From assembly GCF_008274785.1 (NCBI RefSeq), contig NZ_VTPU01000019.1:1-64000 (forward strand): a stretch of DNA of 64,000 nucleotides. Direction: 5' to 3'. Each line of letters begins with the position of its first letter. Position 1 is the first letter of the stretch. The notes beneath the pieces are model-generated. The model had not been told where the DNA came from, did no database searches, and saw nothing but the letters and a program-made list of their open reading frames with translations. This DNA comes from Halomonas eurihalina. Its GTDB lineage: Bacteria > Pseudomonadota > Gammaproteobacteria > Pseudomonadales > Halomonadaceae. The position numbers were made by a program, and so were the translations under genes. Below, one piece after another: positions 54,758 through 63,900 of this stretch.

Positions 54758-54773
54758 TGGAACGCGCCTTGCT
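54758..54773 (+). promoter_or_regulatory. Sigma54 promoter of hmp
   Basis: TGGAACG-N4-TTGCT matches the -24/-12 consensus with the invariant GG and GC dinucleotides 10 bp apart. The expected start is about 12 bp downstream, giving a short leader to the hmp ATG. Confidence 0.8.
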
Positions 54774-54818
54774 CATTCATGGTGTCATTCACCATATTCC
54801 GGAGAGAGGCTTACGGCC

Positions 54819-56003
54819 ATGCTGACAAGCACCCAGGAACGCATCATCGAAGCGACTGCTCCCGTCGTTGCCGAACATCTCACCACCATCACCCAGCATT
54901 TCTATCCCTTGATGTTCGAGCGCTATCCCGAAGTCGCACCGCTCTTCAACCAGACCCACCAGGCCACTGGCGGCCAGCCTCGCGCCCTGGCCAACTCAGT
55001 GCTGGCGTATGTCCAACTACGCAAGAGCCCGGCCCAGGCTCGCCATGCCCTGGAAACCGTGGTCAACAAGCACGTATCACTGGATATCCAGCCCGAGCAG
55101 TATCCGATCGTCGGTGAATGTCTGATGGCCGCCATCGGTGAGGTCCTTGGCGAAGCCGTCACCGAAGAGGTCGCCGATGCCTGGGGCGCACTGTATCAGG
55201 AGTTGGCCGACCTGCTGATCGATCTCGAAGGCCAGCGCTATCGCGAATTCGCCGAGGCCCCCGGCGGCTGGCGCGGTGTCAGAGCCTTCCGAATCGCCGA
55301 TATCCGTCAGGAAAGCGCCGTCATCCGCTCCTTCGTTCTGGAGCCCGAAGATGGCCAGCCCGTTGCCGACTTCAGCCCCGGTCAATTCATCGGCATTCGC
55401 CTGACGATCGACGGTAAACTGGTATACCGGCACTACAGCCTGTCGGACTCACCCAATGGCCGCAGCTACCGGATCTCCATCAAGCGCGAAGCCGACGGCG
55501 TCGTCAGCCGCCATTTCCATGACGTGCTGAATATCGGCGACCGCATCGAGCTGCTGCCACCCGCCGGCGATCTGACCCTGCCGGAAGAAGGACACGACCC
55601 GGTCATGCTGCTCAGCGGCGGGGTCGGCCAGACACCCATGCTGTCGCTGCTGCGCCAGGCCCTGGAACAGGGGCGGCAGGTCGTCTATCTGCATGCGGCA
55701 CTGGACGAGGACCACCATGCATTCGGCGACGACGTGAAGGCCCTGGCTCGCGACTATCCCGACCACCTGCGGGTCGTCACCGTCTACGAGCAGGCGGACG
55801 ATGCCAGCCATGTCGACCATATCGGGCGTGTGGACCGTGAGCTGATCGCCCGCTACCTACCCACCGGCGCACCGCACTGCTATTACGTCGGTCCGCAGGG
55901 CTTCATGGTCGCCGTCGACCAAATCCTGCAAGCCCTGGGGGTTCCCGCAGAGCACCGTCATTTCGAGCACTTCGGCCCCTCGCGCGCGCTCGAAGCCGCC
56001 TGA
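54819..56003 (+). CDS. hmp: Flavohemoprotein (nitric oxide dioxygenase)
   Basis: A 394-residue flavohemoglobin. The N-terminal globin domain has HFYPLMFERYPEVAPLFNQTHQ and a proximal histidine in VVNKHVSLD (about residue 85). The FAD domain follows with YRHYSLSDSPNG, then the NAD domain with LLSGGVGQTPMLSLL and YYVGPQGFM. It oxidises NO to nitrate with oxygen and NADH. Control by NorR and sigma54 is predicted. GGAGAGAGG precedes the ATG. Confidence 0.96.
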   Translation: MLTSTQERIIEATAPVVAEHLTTITQHFYPLMFERYPEVAPLFNQTHQATGGQPRALANSVLAYVQLRKSPAQARHALETVVNKHVSLDIQPEQYPIVGECLMAAIGEVLGEAVTEEVADAWGALYQELADLLIDLEGQRYREFAEAPGGWRGVRAFRIADIRQESAVIRSFVLEPEDGQPVADFSPGQFIGIRLTIDGKLVYRHYSLSDSPNGRSYRISIKREADGVVSRHFHDVLNIGDRIELLPPAGDLTLPEEGHDPVMLLSGGVGQTPMLSLLRQALEQGRQVVYLHAALDEDHHAFGDDVKALARDYPDHLRVVTVYEQADDASHVDHIGRVDRELIARYLPTGAPHCYYVGPQGFMVAVDQILQALGVPAEHRHFEHFGPSRALEAA

Positions 56004-56020
56004 CGCCCCGCTAGCCTCAC

Positions 56021-56050
56021 CCGGATAGTCGCCGCCCGGCGGCTATCCGG
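56021..56050. terminator. Stable hairpin between convergent hmp and the AraC gene
   Basis: CCGGATAG pairs with CTATCCGG, with an inner CGCC/GGCG stem. No T-run follows on either side, so termination efficiency is uncertain. Confidence 0.5.
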
Positions 56051-56074
56051 CCCCCCCGCCCTCCTTCATGAGCC

Positions 56075-56992
56075 TCACGACACCTGCAACGAGTGCTCTT
56101 CCTTGCGATGCTGCAGCGGCGCCGTACCGAAGTAACGCTTATAGTCACGACTGAACTGCGAGACGCTGCGATAGCCCACCGCCAGGGCCGCCTGGTTCAC
56201 GTTGCAGCTCTTCTGGGCCAGCAGTTGTTGCGCCTTGAGCAGTCGTAATCGCTTCAAGTACTGCAGCGGCGAGGCCTGCACGATTTCCTTGAAATGCTGA
56301 TGGAAAGTCGACGGGCTCATGTTCGCCTGACGGGCCAACTCCTCCACCGACACTTCTTCCGCATAGTGGGCATGCAACCGCGACAGTACCTGGACGATGC
56401 GCGAGTAGTGTCCCTGATGCAGCACCAGGGCACGCAGTGCCGGCCCCTGCTGGCCTCGCAGGGCCTCGAACACCACGTCGCGCACGCGCGCCTCTCCCAT
56501 GGCGGCCGTCTCGGCGGGGTCGTGCAGACTCCGCAACAAGCGCTCCACCGCCCCCTGCATGCCATCGGTCATCGATACCGACGCCATGGGCACCGGCGAC
56601 GCTTCATTCTTGCCGCCTCCATCACGGTCGCCGATACCTTCACCGCTCGCTGTCACCAGCTCGCCGAGCAGCGCCGGCTCGAGATGTACCGCCACGCCCA
56701 GCAAGGGAGCCTCCGGGGAAGCGTGGGTCTCGCACTCGAACGGCAACGGCAGCGTCTGTACCAGGTATTGACCGGGACCATAGTGAATCTCCCGATCTCC
56801 CAGATAGCCGATCTTGTATCCCTGGGCCACGATGATCAGGCTCGGCTCGTAGATCATCGGTGCGCGATCACACGGCCGGTGCATGGCCATCAACGACACC
56901 GCCGGCAGCCGGGTCGGGGTATAGCCGTCCCCCTCGACCAGCGGTGCCAACAGGTCGACGAGTGAACTGGTGCAGGCTTGCGTGACATGCAT
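56075..56992 (-). CDS. AraC-family regulator with AraC_N domain
   Basis: A 305-residue protein. The N-terminal AraC_N-type domain includes PSLIIVAQGYKIGYLGDREIHYGPGQYLV; the C-terminal double helix-turn-helix includes VEELARQANMSPSTFHQHFKEIVQASPLQYLKRLRLLKAQQLL and AALAVGYRSVSQFSRDYKRYFG. The ATG at 56992 (MHVTQACTSS) is the natural start; the frame remains open to 57124. It diverges from an alcohol dehydrogenase, the usual target of this subgroup. Confidence 0.88.
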   Translation of the reverse strand: MHVTQACTSSLVDLLAPLVEGDGYTPTRLPAVSLMAMHRPCDRAPMIYEPSLIIVAQGYKIGYLGDREIHYGPGQYLVQTLPLPFECETHASPEAPLLGVAVHLEPALLGELVTASGEGIGDRDGGGKNEASPVPMASVSMTDGMQGAVERLLRSLHDPAETAAMGEARVRDVVFEALRGQQGPALRALVLHQGHYSRIVQVLSRLHAHYAEEVSVEELARQANMSPSTFHQHFKEIVQASPLQYLKRLRLLKAQQLLAQKSCNVNQAALAVGYRSVSQFSRDYKRYFGTAPLQHRKEEHSLQVS

Positions 56993-57316
56993 TCTGACGT
57001 CCTTCCTCCATGCCGGGGCCGTCGGGCATTCCCCCGGGCGCCCATTCATCGAAGCGCGATGCGACTCGTAGAAAATAGCAAAAATGCGAGAGAAACACGC
57101 TTTCCTGACGAGACCGCGCCACACCCTGATGATGGCTCATCATTTCAGGACGATATGATGGCGGCAACAGCGTCGCCATGACATGGCACGACACCACCTT
57201 TCGGAGAAACGGACAAAAAATCCGGAGAAACGTCGGTCCCCAAGCTCCCTTGCCGCTTCCATAATGCTCCCAACCTCGCACCGCGCGGGGATCACTGACC
57301 GACAGGAGAGCCATTC
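56993..57316. other. Divergent regulatory region between the AraC regulator and the alcohol dehydrogenase
   Basis: No gene is present. It contains a direct repeat at 57202-57232 that fits an AraC-type operator, and another weaker GAGAGAAACACG at about 57089. The dehydrogenase ribosome site (ACAGGAGAG) ends the region. Confidence 0.5.
57202..57232 (+). promoter_or_regulatory. Direct-repeat AraC operator candidate
   Basis: CGGAGAAACG at 57202-57211 recurs exactly at 57223-57232, a 21-bp period equal to two DNA turns, as used by AraC-family activators. It lies about 85-115 bp before the dehydrogenase start. Confidence 0.6.
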
Positions 57317-58381
57317 ATGAGTCAGACTCGTGCCTATGCGGCCCACGCGGCCGACCAACCTCTGGCCCCTTTCACCTTCGAACGCCGTCAGCCGCGACCG
57401 GACGACGTCGCCATCGAGATTCTCTACTGCGGCGTCTGCCACAGTGACCTGCACTTCGCCCGCAACGACTGGGGCATGACACGCTTCCCCATCGTGCCCG
57501 GCCACGAGATCGTCGGCCGCGTTACCGCCGTGGGCGACGAGGTCAGCCGCTTCCAGGTCGGCGACATGGTCGGCGTCGGCTGCATGGTCGACTCCTGCCG
57601 CCATTGCCAGCCCTGCCAGGATGGCGTCGAGCAGTTCTGCCTCGAAGGCTTCACCATGACCTACGGCAGCGACGACCGCCAGGACGGCACCATGACCCAG
57701 GGCGGCTATTCAGACAGCGTCGTGGTCAGCGAGCACTTCGTGCTGCGCATGCCCGAAGGGCTCGACCCGGCCGCCGCCGCCCCGATCCTCTGCGCCGGCA
57801 TCACCACCTATTCGCCGCTCAAGCACTATGGCGTCAAGGCCGGCCACAAGATCGGCGTGATCGGCATGGGCGGCCTCGGCCACATGGGCGTCAAGCTGGC
57901 CAAGGCGCTGGGTGCCGAAGTCACCGTCTTCACCCGCTCCGACGCCAAGGTCGAGGAAGCCCGCCGTCACGGCGCCGACCACGTGGTGGTCTCCACCGAT
58001 CAGGCGCAGATGGACGCGGTCGCCGAGACCTATGATTTCATGCTCGACACCGTACCGGTCCAGCATGACCTCAATCCCTATCTGGCCTCCCTGAAGTACG
58101 ACGGCACCCACATCCTGGTCGGCCTGCTCGATCCCATCGAACCGGCCATCGAAGGCTTCAACCTGGTCTTCAAGCGTCGCGTGCTGGCCGGCTCGCTGAT
58201 CGGCGGCATTCCCGAGACCCAGGAGCTGCTCGACTTCTGCGCCGAGCACGACATCACCTGCGATATCGAGACCATCGACATCCAGGACATCAACACTGCC
58301 TATGAGCGCATGGAAAAGGGTGACGTCCGCTACCGCTTCGTCATCGACATGGCCTCACTGAAGAACGCAAGCGCCGACTGA
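57317..58381 (+). CDS. Zinc-dependent alcohol dehydrogenase (cinnamyl/YahK-type aldehyde reductase)
   Basis: A 354-residue MDR enzyme. Catalytic zinc Cys is in YCGVCHSDLH, with the partner GHEIVGR. The structural zinc Cys cluster is CRHCQPCQDGVEQFC, and the nucleotide motif is IGVIGMGGLGHMGVKLAKA. The family reduces broad aldehydes with NADPH. Control by the divergent AraC protein is likely. A GC-rich hairpin follows the stop codon. Confidence 0.9.
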   Translation: MSQTRAYAAHAADQPLAPFTFERRQPRPDDVAIEILYCGVCHSDLHFARNDWGMTRFPIVPGHEIVGRVTAVGDEVSRFQVGDMVGVGCMVDSCRHCQPCQDGVEQFCLEGFTMTYGSDDRQDGTMTQGGYSDSVVVSEHFVLRMPEGLDPAAAAPILCAGITTYSPLKHYGVKAGHKIGVIGMGGLGHMGVKLAKALGAEVTVFTRSDAKVEEARRHGADHVVVSTDQAQMDAVAETYDFMLDTVPVQHDLNPYLASLKYDGTHILVGLLDPIEPAIEGFNLVFKRRVLAGSLIGGIPETQELLDFCAEHDITCDIETIDIQDINTAYERMEKGDVRYRFVIDMASLKNASAD

Positions 58382-58389
58382 CGGCTCAC

Positions 58390-58416
58390 GCCCGCCGGGG
58401 AACTCCCCCGGCGGGC
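58390..58416 (+). terminator. Hairpin after the alcohol dehydrogenase gene
   Basis: GCCCGCCGGGG-aactc-CCCCGGCGGGC, a perfect 11-bp GC-rich stem directly after the stop codon, without a following T-run. Confidence 0.6.
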
Positions 58417-58622
58417 CATACCTTCCTGCCTCGAGCTCATCCTTCGCTTTTGCCCGCTTTCTGGTCGAGACCGAGAGAGAGAGCAATACTCCCAGCCCTT
58501 CCTCCACTGACGTCTCCTCGCACGAACCACCCTCCTGCACCAACGCGATCGCGGCAGGATACTGCCATACTGATCAAGCAACTCGACGGAATACTCCAGA
58601 GACGAAAATGGAGGTATCGATC

Positions 58623-58970
58623 ATGAAGTACGAAGGAAGCTGCCATTGTGGTCAGGTATCGTTCGCGGCGGAAGGTGAACTGGAGAAGGTCATGGAGTGC
58701 AATTGCTCGCACTGCAGCCGCAAGGGTTATCTTCTCTGGTTCGTGCCACTCGCTGACTTCACGCTGACCAGCGCCGAGTCCGAGTTGTCCACGTATACCT
58801 TCAACAAGCACGTCATCAAACACCATTTCTGCCCGAAGTGCGGCTGTGCGCCGTTCGGGTTTGGTACCGACCGTTCAGGTGCCGAAACAGCGGCTATCAA
58901 TGTGCGCTGTCTGGAAGACGTGGAACTGTCGAACCTGGAAAGAATCCCAGTCGATGGCCGTGCTTTGTAG
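58623..58970 (+). CDS. GFA-family zinc protein (glutathione-dependent formaldehyde-activating enzyme family)
   Basis: A 115-residue CENP-V/GFA fold: MKYEGSCHCGQVSF, CNCSHCSRKG and HFCPKCGCAPFGFG supply the zinc-binding cysteines. Family members are annotated as formaldehyde-activating enzymes, but the role of single-domain proteins is usually unknown. The ATG at 58623 is the family start; a second ATG at 58608 is possible. Confidence 0.8.
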   Translation: MKYEGSCHCGQVSFAAEGELEKVMECNCSHCSRKGYLLWFVPLADFTLTSAESELSTYTFNKHVIKHHFCPKCGCAPFGFGTDRSGAETAAINVRCLEDVELSNLERIPVDGRAL

Positions 58971-58990
58971 TCACGTATGTCCCATTGCCT

Positions 58991-60160
58991 TCATGCTCCC
59001 AGCTCCTGAACCTCATCCAGATCCGCATGGACGACGACGCGATCCTGGTCGTCCAGCAGATGACGTGCACTGCGATTGAGCACATCCACGTTGAGCAGCA
59101 ACTCGCCGCATGCCACTTCGTAGCGAACGACGTTGCCCAACAGCCGTCGGCGACGGATGACGCCGTGGCAGCCGGGCCCCGCATTGAGGGGCAATTCGGC
59201 CGACTTGACGGGATCGAGCCCGTGCGCGACGAGATAGAGCGCCTCGGGGCGCAGCGCCACCTGGCCTTGCTCGCCATGGTGCCCCAGCAGCGGCCTCGCC
59301 TGCCGGGCATCGAGCAGGTTGTAGTGCCCCATGAACCCTGCGGCATGTCGACCGACGGGACGGGTGTACAACTGCTCGGCATCGCCCTGCTGGAGGATCC
59401 GCCCCTGGTGCATCAGGAAGATGCGATCCGATAGCATCATCGCTTCCTCCTGGTCATGAGTCACGAACAGCGTCGTCAGTCCCAGCGTCTTCTGGATATC
59501 GCGAATCTGGTCGCGTAGATGCCGGCGAATGCGAGCATCTAGCGCCGACAACGGCTCGTCCATCAGCAGGATCTGCGGCTCCACCACCAGCGCCCTGGCC
59601 AACGCCACTCGCTGGCACTGCCCGCCGGAAAGCTGGTGAGGATACTTGTCGGCATGCGCCTCGAGCTCGACCAGTCTCAGTACCTCCTCGACCCGCTGCC
59701 GGCGGGCCTCGCGCTCCACCCGCTGCATGCGCAGCCCAAAGGCGACGTTATCGGCGACCCGCATGTTGGGAAACAGGGCATAGTGCTGGAAGACCATGCC
59801 GATGCCCCGCTTGCGGGGCGGGAGATGGCTGATGTCTTCCCCGGCGATTCGCACGCTGCCCCGATCCAGCGCGGTCAGCCCGGCGATGCTGCGCAGCAGG
59901 GTCGACTTGCCGCATCCGGAAGGCCCCAGCAAGGTGATGAACTCGCCCTGGGCGATATCCGCCTGGATATCCTGGAAGACCCGAGTGGCGCCGAACGCCT
60001 TGGCCAACCCCTCCAATTGCAGATAATCCGAGCGCGGAGGACTGACAGCATCCACGACGTCACGCGCCGACGTCGCCTCCCCGCTGCTCTGCGAGTTAAA
60101 GGGCATGGATGCAGGCCCTTCCTTGTAGACCGGGGAGCTCATGGCTGTTGACGGCATCAT
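58991..60160 (-). CDS. ABC transporter ATP-binding protein (spermidine/phosphonate/iron type)
   Basis: A 389-residue ATPase. Walker A is GPSGCGKST, Q-loop GMVFQHYALFPNMRV, signature LSGGQCQRVALARAL, Walker B ILLMDEPLSALD, and a switch His in LFVTHDQEEAM. A TOBE-like regulatory domain follows about residue 290. An unusual N-terminal extension of about 45 residues precedes the domain. The ATG at 60160 overlaps the permease stop codon. Confidence 0.88.
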   Translation of the reverse strand: MMPSTAMSSPVYKEGPASMPFNSQSSGEATSARDVVDAVSPPRSDYLQLEGLAKAFGATRVFQDIQADIAQGEFITLLGPSGCGKSTLLRSIAGLTALDRGSVRIAGEDISHLPPRKRGIGMVFQHYALFPNMRVADNVAFGLRMQRVEREARRQRVEEVLRLVELEAHADKYPHQLSGGQCQRVALARALVVEPQILLMDEPLSALDARIRRHLRDQIRDIQKTLGLTTLFVTHDQEEAMMLSDRIFLMHQGRILQQGDAEQLYTRPVGRHAAGFMGHYNLLDARQARPLLGHHGEQGQVALRPEALYLVAHGLDPVKSAELPLNAGPGCHGVIRRRRLLGNVVRYEVACGELLLNVDVLNRSARHLLDDQDRVVVHADLDEVQELGA

Positions 60161-61014
60161 GAGGCAGACTCCTTGGCAAGGTCCTGGCCCGACTGACGAT
60201 TGCCCAGCCAGGTCAACACGAGAGTGAAAGCAAACAGGGTGACCACCAGGGCACTGGTGAAATGGCCGCTGGCGCCACGCATATTGTTGAGATACACCTG
60301 CAGGGTCTCGAAGCGCGTCCCCACCAGCAGGTTGGCGAAGACGAACTCGCCGACCAGGAAGGAAAACGACAGGAAGATCGCGATTTGCACGCCGACCCGG
60401 ATATTGGGCAACACCACCAGGAAGAAGGCCTGCAACGGGCCAGCTCCCAGCAAGCGGGCCGCATCCATCAGCGAGACCACATCGATGGCCCGCAGGCTGT
60501 TGGCAATGGCGCGATACATGAACGGCAGCACGATGGTGAAGTAGGTCGGAATCAGGATCCATGGCGTGCCCACCAGGGGTAGCGGCCCGCCGGCATAGAG
60601 TTGCAGCAGCCCCACCGACGAAACCACCGGCGGCACGGCAAAGGGCATCAGGATCAAGCCATTCATCCAGCTATCCAGCCGTGGGTAACGGGTCTGGGCC
60701 AGGAAGGCCACCGGCAGAATCAGCACCAGGGACAGGGCCAACGCACCCACGGCCACCAGCAGCGAGCGCACGAAGGCCGCCTGAAAGCGTGGCGTGGCCC
60801 ACAGCTCGACGAACCACTTCAGGGTCAGCGAATCCGGCAACAGGCTGGCCCCCCAGTGCCCCGCCAGGGCGTAGCCCAGCGTCACCACCAACGGCAAGGC
60901 CAGGATGGTGAACACTCCCAGCACCACCAGTCTGTGGGGGTCGAGCCGCCAGCGGCGCCTCACGCTACCGGACGGCACCGAAGCCATCGTGACAGTATCA
61001 GCGCTCTGCGACAT
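60157..61014 (-). CDS. ABC transporter permease 2
   Basis: A 285-residue permease with six hydrophobic segments and the EAA loop in SLMDAARLLGAGPLQAFFLVVLPNIRVG. It overlaps both neighbours. Type fits binding-protein-dependent uptake of the 2-aminoethylphosphonate, iron or polyamine group. Confidence 0.88.
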   Translation of the reverse strand: MSQSADTVTMASVPSGSVRRRWRLDPHRLVVLGVFTILALPLVVTLGYALAGHWGASLLPDSLTLKWFVELWATPRFQAAFVRSLLVAVGALALSLVLILPVAFLAQTRYPRLDSWMNGLILMPFAVPPVVSSVGLLQLYAGGPLPLVGTPWILIPTYFTIVLPFMYRAIANSLRAIDVVSLMDAARLLGAGPLQAFFLVVLPNIRVGVQIAIFLSFSFLVGEFVFANLLVGTRFETLQVYLNNMRGASGHFTSALVVTLFAFTLVLTWLGNRQSGQDLAKESAS

Positions 61015-61840
61015 GGTAGCTCCTGCGAAGTAGCCACTGCTGGATCAGGGTGACCATGGCCAGCAGCAGCACGAGAATCAGCGCCAGCGCACTGGCCAGA
61101 TTGGGCTGCAGGAAGAGATCCCCCGACACCAGGTTGGCGATACGAACAGTCATCAGGTTGTAGCTGGTGTTGACCAGGGCATAGACCGTCGCGTAGGCCC
61201 CCATGGCATTGGCGATCAGAATGGTCAGGGTGCCCAGCAGGGCCGGCCACAACACCGGCAGGCCGATATGCCGCCAGTAGGCAAGGCGCCCCGCGCCCAG
61301 CAGGCTGGCCGCTTCCTGCCACTCCGTGCGCAAGCCCGCCAGCGCCGGAAACAACAGCAACACCCCCAGCGGAATCTGGAACCAGGTGTAGATGATGATC
61401 AGCCCCGCCTTCGAGTAGAGGTTGAAATCCTCGATGATCCCCAGGCGCTGCAGGGCCAGGGTCAGCACGCCATTGGCCCCCATCAGGATGATGAAAGCAA
61501 AGGCCAGTGGTACGCCGGCGAAATTGCTGGTCATGTTGGTGAAGGCCACCATCCAGCGACGCAGGGGCCCTTGTGTATGAGCGAGGCTATGGCAGGTCAG
61601 AGCGGCAATGGCCAGGCCGAGCAGGCTGGAAACCAACGAGATTTCCAGGCTACGCCCGATGGCCTGGCGAAAGAAAGGTGACGCCGCTATCTCGTGGAAA
61701 TGCCCCAGGCCCCAGCCCTCGTCCACGCGGAACGCGCTGACCGCGACCCACGCCAGCGGGGCCAACTGGAAGGCCGTGAATACCACCACGAAAGGCAGCA
61801 GCCACAACAAAGCCGGCGAGGCAGAACGAAGTCCTTTCAT
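60998..61840 (-). CDS. ABC transporter permease 1
   Basis: A 280-residue permease with six hydrophobic segments and an EAA loop (WQEAASLLGAGRLAYWRHIGLPVLWPALLG). Start at 61840 overlaps the stop codon of the upstream hydrolase as ATGA, so translation is coupled. Confidence 0.88.
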   Translation of the reverse strand: MKGLRSASPALLWLLPFVVVFTAFQLAPLAWVAVSAFRVDEGWGLGHFHEIAASPFFRQAIGRSLEISLVSSLLGLAIAALTCHSLAHTQGPLRRWMVAFTNMTSNFAGVPLAFAFIILMGANGVLTLALQRLGIIEDFNLYSKAGLIIIYTWFQIPLGVLLLFPALAGLRTEWQEAASLLGAGRLAYWRHIGLPVLWPALLGTLTILIANAMGAYATVYALVNTSYNLMTVRIANLVSGDLFLQPNLASALALILVLLLAMVTLIQQWLLRRSYHVAER

Positions 61841-62661
61841 GAACCACCCTCCTCCTGAGTAAGCAATTCGCTCTGCAACGGCTTGCCATGATCCAGCCCC
61901 ATCAAGGTGGCCAGAGTCCCGCACAGGCGCCCCTGCTCAATGAGGGAAACCGGACGGCAGGAGAACGCCTCGCCCAACGTCCATAGCGGCACACGACGCT
62001 CTTCTTCCAGCGTGCCCGAGTGGGAGCGGTCGGCATTCATGCCGTGATCGGCGGTCACCATCACCTGATAGCCTGCCTCCAGCCAGCGCGGCAGGTAGTC
62101 GGCCAGCGCGATATCGGCACGACGCGCCGCATTACGATACTGGGGCGAATCGCCACCATGGCGGTGCCCGGTATCATCGATGTTCATGCTGTGCACCAGC
62201 AGGAAATCCGGATCATTCAGTTGGCGAAGCACCTCGGCATCGCTGAACAGATGGTCGTCCGGATAGTGATCCTGCCAATAGAAGAGCCCGGCCTGGATGG
62301 CGGCATCCGGCGCATGCTGAAAGCGATGCCGTGTACGATCGAAGGGCGCCTCGAGGTAAAGCTCGCTCACCCAATGATAGGCCGCGGCCGCCGTGCGCTT
62401 GCCTTGCCGGGTAGCCAGATCAAACAGGCTGGTGCCATGGGAACGGCGCACCACATCGTTGTTGACCACACCGGAATCGACGGGGCGATCCCCGGTCAAC
62501 AGGCACTCGTAAAGCGGCCGCGACATGGCCGGCAATTCGCAGTTCAGCGTGTAGTAACGGCCCCGACCCGCCTCGCAGAGCGCATTGAGATAGCCCATGG
62601 CATGGTGGCCGACGAGATGATTGAGGCCGTCGAGGACAATGAGTATCACGCGGTGTGACAT
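61837..62661 (-). CDS. Alkaline-phosphatase-superfamily phosphodiesterase/pyrophosphatase-like hydrolase
   Basis: A 274-residue cytoplasmic protein without signal peptide. MSHRVILIVLDGLNH supplies the first metal Asp; the probable nucleophile is Ser47 in PAMSRPLY. HSMNIDDTGHRHGG and TADHGMNADRSHSG carry the second metal site. The superfamily includes nucleotide pyrophosphatases, phosphonoacetate hydrolase and phosphodiesterases. Embedded in an ABC operon, it likely hydrolyses the imported phosphorus compound. Confidence 0.75.
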   Translation of the reverse strand: MSHRVILIVLDGLNHLVGHHAMGYLNALCEAGRGRYYTLNCELPAMSRPLYECLLTGDRPVDSGVVNNDVVRRSHGTSLFDLATRQGKRTAAAAYHWVSELYLEAPFDRTRHRFQHAPDAAIQAGLFYWQDHYPDDHLFSDAEVLRQLNDPDFLLVHSMNIDDTGHRHGGDSPQYRNAARRADIALADYLPRWLEAGYQVMVTADHGMNADRSHSGTLEEERRVPLWTLGEAFSCRPVSLIEQGRLCGTLATLMGLDHGKPLQSELLTQEEGGS

Positions 62662-62714
62662 GCTGACTCCAGGCCGCTACCCGGCTCGGGTAGCGGCAAC
62701 GGTGACATGACGGA

Positions 62715-63797
62715 TTACTGCTGATGGATCAGCACCTGGGACTGCCACTGGCGGGGCAACTCGCGAGCACTCTGCTCCCAGGCTGCGAAGTCCTGGATCG
62801 GCCGCGCATTGGCGTACTGCTCGTTGGGCAGCAGCTTGTCGGCGATCTCGTCGGGCATTTCCAGGTGCTCGGCGCGGATCGGGCGTGCATAGCCCTCGGC
62901 CAGATTGAGCTGCCCTTGATCGGAGAGGATGAACTCACGGGCCAGCTTGGCCGCATTGGGATGCGCCGCATGCCGATTGATGATGGTGGCATAGCCGGAA
63001 GTCACCGACGCATCGGAAGGAATCACCACCTCGAAGGCATCGCGGTCAATCTGGTCACGGTAGTTCAGGGCGTTGAAGTCCCACAACAAGCCGACCTCGA
63101 TCTCGCCCTTCTCGAGATTGGCAATGCTGGGCTCGGCCAGCGAAAGCCGCCCCTGACGGGCCAGTTCGGCGAACATCTCATAACCGGGGGACAAATCCGC
63201 CTCGCTGCCACCGTTGGCGTAGGCCGCCGCCAGCAAGGCGTTATTGGCCTGGGACGCCTGGCCCACAGCGCCAGTCGAGACCCTGTAGTCGCCCTCGCGG
63301 AGATCAGCGAAGGAGCCGGGGCGCTGGTCTTCCGGCACCAGTTCCTTGTTGATCATGAAGGAGATGGTTCCGGTATAACCGAGCATCCAGTGTCCATCCT
63401 CATCCTTGGCCCAGTCGGGAATCTCTTCCCAGGTGCTCGGCTTGTACGGCTGAGTGACGCCCTGCTCCACCGCGATGGGACCGAACGCGAATCCCACATC
63501 CCCGATATCGGCCGTGGCATTCTCGCCCTCGGCCTTGAACTTGGCGACTTCCTGAGCCGAGCTCATGTCGGTATCCATGTGCTCCAGGCCATACTCGGTC
63601 TTCAGGTCCTGCCAGGTATCCTTCCAGTTGGCCCAGGAGTCCGGCATCCCGACACTGTCAACACGCCCTTCCTGCTGGGCGGCCTCGATGAGGGCCGTCA
63701 GATCCGACGGCTCGGCCTGGACACTACCGGCCATGAGAGTGGCACCCAGGGCACAGCCCAGAGCCAGACGAGGAAGAGGCAATCGACGCGGCAGCAT
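62715..63797 (-). CDS. ABC transporter substrate-binding protein (family 1)
   Basis: A 360-residue periplasmic protein with a signal peptide ending near SVQA (about residue 28). It has the family motifs GRVDSVGMPDSWANWK and EIEVGLLWDFNALNYRD. Resemblance is to iron/polyamine/phosphonate-type binding proteins. It is the first gene of the operon, followed by the hydrolase with a 53-bp gap. Confidence 0.85.
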   Translation of the reverse strand: MLPRRLPLPRLALGCALGATLMAGSVQAEPSDLTALIEAAQQEGRVDSVGMPDSWANWKDTWQDLKTEYGLEHMDTDMSSAQEVAKFKAEGENATADIGDVGFAFGPIAVEQGVTQPYKPSTWEEIPDWAKDEDGHWMLGYTGTISFMINKELVPEDQRPGSFADLREGDYRVSTGAVGQASQANNALLAAAYANGGSEADLSPGYEMFAELARQGRLSLAEPSIANLEKGEIEVGLLWDFNALNYRDQIDRDAFEVVIPSDASVTSGYATIINRHAAHPNAAKLAREFILSDQGQLNLAEGYARPIRAEHLEMPDEIADKLLPNEQYANARPIQDFAAWEQSARELPRQWQSQVLIHQQ

Positions 63798-63884
63798 GGT
63801 GTGGCTCCTTGCAAGAATCGTGAGAGGCAGATCTTCGCCTGGTCTAGTTCAGGCAGTGGCAAGGAGGACTTTAGAGACGCTTTA

Positions 63885-63900
63885 TGACGCCATGGTGTCA
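63885..63900. promoter_or_regulatory. Palindrome upstream of the ABC operon
   Basis: TGACGCCATGGTGTCA is an inverted repeat with one mismatched pair, centred about 95 bp before the binding-protein ATG. It could be an operator. The same bases can be read as a weak PHO box, CTGACAC-N4-GCGTCAT, which I consider less certain. Confidence 0.4.
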
